From: JAMXLO01 sp041487355
GTDB taxonomy: Bacteria > Pseudomonadota > Alphaproteobacteria > Acetobacterales > Acetobacteraceae
Assembly: GCA_041487355.1 (NCBI GenBank)
Contig: JBGPND010000268.1
Location: 1 to 6,262 of the forward strand
Reading direction: 5' to 3'
Length of the DNA: 6,262 nt
Shown: piece after piece, positions 5,753 to 6,262 of the stretch
How the letters are laid out: every line of letters starts with the position of its first letter
Numbering within the stretch: the first letter of the stretch is position 1
Translations under genes and position numbers: made by a program
Notes under the pieces: model-generated
The model's database searches: none
What the model was told of the DNA's origin: nothing
Seen by the model: only the letters and a program-made list of their open reading frames with translations

Positions 5753-6262
5753 TCAGCGAATCCGCGGCAGTTCCGCGAAGGTGTGGAACGGCGGCGGCGA
5801 GGAGACGCTCCATTCCAGCGTCGTGGCGCCCTCACCCCAGTAGTTGTCGGCAATGTGCTCCTTCGAGGTGAAGGTGCGGAACACGACATACAGGAACACC
5901 AGCAGCGCGACGCCGCCGACATAGGCGCCGATCGAGGAGACGAAGTTCCAGCCGGCGAAGGCCTCCGGGTAGTCGGGGTAGCGGCGCGGCATGCCGGCAA
6001 GGCCCAGGAAGTGCTGCGGGAAGAAGGTCAGGTTGACGCCGATGAAGGTCAGCCAGAAATGCACCTTGCCCCAGAACTCCGGATACTGGCGGCCGGACAT
6101 CTTGCCGATCCAATAGTAGAAGCCGCAGAAGATCGAGAACACCGCGCCGAGCGACAGCACGTAGTGGAAATGCGCTATTACGTAGTAGGTGTTGTGCACG
6201 ATCTGGTCGATGCCGGCATTGGCCAGCACCACGCCGGTGACGCCGCCGATGGTGAACACGAA
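5753..6262 (-). CDS. ctaD: cytochrome c oxidase subunit I (aa3-type), C-terminal part, cut by the window edge
   Basis: This is the catalytic subunit, which holds heme a and the heme a3/CuB centre, reduces O2 to water and pumps protons. Only the last 169 residues are present; the 5' part lies beyond the right edge, and the GTG near the edge is an internal Val, not a start. Numbering from the first complete codon, the fragment opens with FVFTIGGVTGVVLAN. It then has HNTYYVIAHFHYVLS, with His31 the expected heme a3 ligand and His33 the second heme a ligand, followed by FYYWIGKMSGRQYPE and GVNLTFFPQHFLGLAGMPRR. The end, with SSPPPFHTF, is typical of alphaproteobacterial subunit I. The residue after His23 is Asn24, where most aa3 oxidases have the Mg-site Asp. 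The gene ends 6 nt before ctaB. Confidence 0.98.
   Translation of the reverse strand, partial: FVFTIGGVTGVVLANAGIDQIVHNTYYVIAHFHYVLSLGAVFSIFCGFYYWIGKMSGRQYPEFWGKVHFWLTFIGVNLTFFPQHFLGLAGMPRRYPDYPEAFAGWNFVSSIGAYVGGVALLVFLYVVFRTFTSKEHIADNYWGEGATTLEWSVSSPPPFHTFAELPRIR

Overview
The window is part of an aa3-type cytochrome c oxidase (cta/cox) operon from a GC-rich bacterium, read entirely on the minus strand. The gene order (ctaD, ctaB, a tiny membrane-protein gene, ctaG/COX11, ctaE, DUF983, SURF1) and the protein sequences point to an alphaproteobacterium. The order Rhodospirillales or Hyphomicrobiales is likely, but the sequence alone does not fix a genus. The window contains no rRNA, tRNA, CRISPR array, transposase or phage gene. 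The operon promoter and the usual first gene, ctaC (subunit II), would lie beyond the right edge.

In the direction of transcription (right to left) the layout is: the 3' part of ctaD (subunit I), cut by the window edge; ctaB (heme O synthase) 6 nt later; a 40-residue CoxF-like single-pass protein with a GTG start; a 114-nt gap holding a 92-bp imperfect palindrome; ctaG (copper chaperone COX11); a 75-nt gap with nothing recognisable; ctaE (subunit III); a DUF983 zinc-ribbon-like membrane protein with a GTG start; SURF1 with a GTG start overlapping the previous stop; an M32 (Taq-type) metallocarboxypeptidase whose ATG overlaps the SURF1 stop; a small proline-rich lipoprotein 15 nt later; and a REP-like inverted repeat just past the last stop, at the left edge.

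The first seven genes belong together. CtaD and CtaE are core subunits, CtaB makes heme O (the precursor of heme A), CtaG delivers copper to the CuB site, SURF1 assists heme a insertion, and the CoxF-like and DUF983 proteins are recurrent but poorly characterised neighbours. The carboxypeptidase and lipoprotein have no obvious role in oxidase assembly, but their start/stop overlap and short spacing show they are on the same transcript or translationally coupled to it.

The points most worth a second look are the long perfect-stem palindrome 10 nt before the ctaG start, the REP-like doublet at the left edge, an Asn in place of the usual Mg-site Asp in subunit I, and the two small conserved membrane proteins hidden behind GTG starts. 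I see no entirely new multi-gene system here. Long open frames on the plus strand are high-GC shadows of the minus-strand genes.
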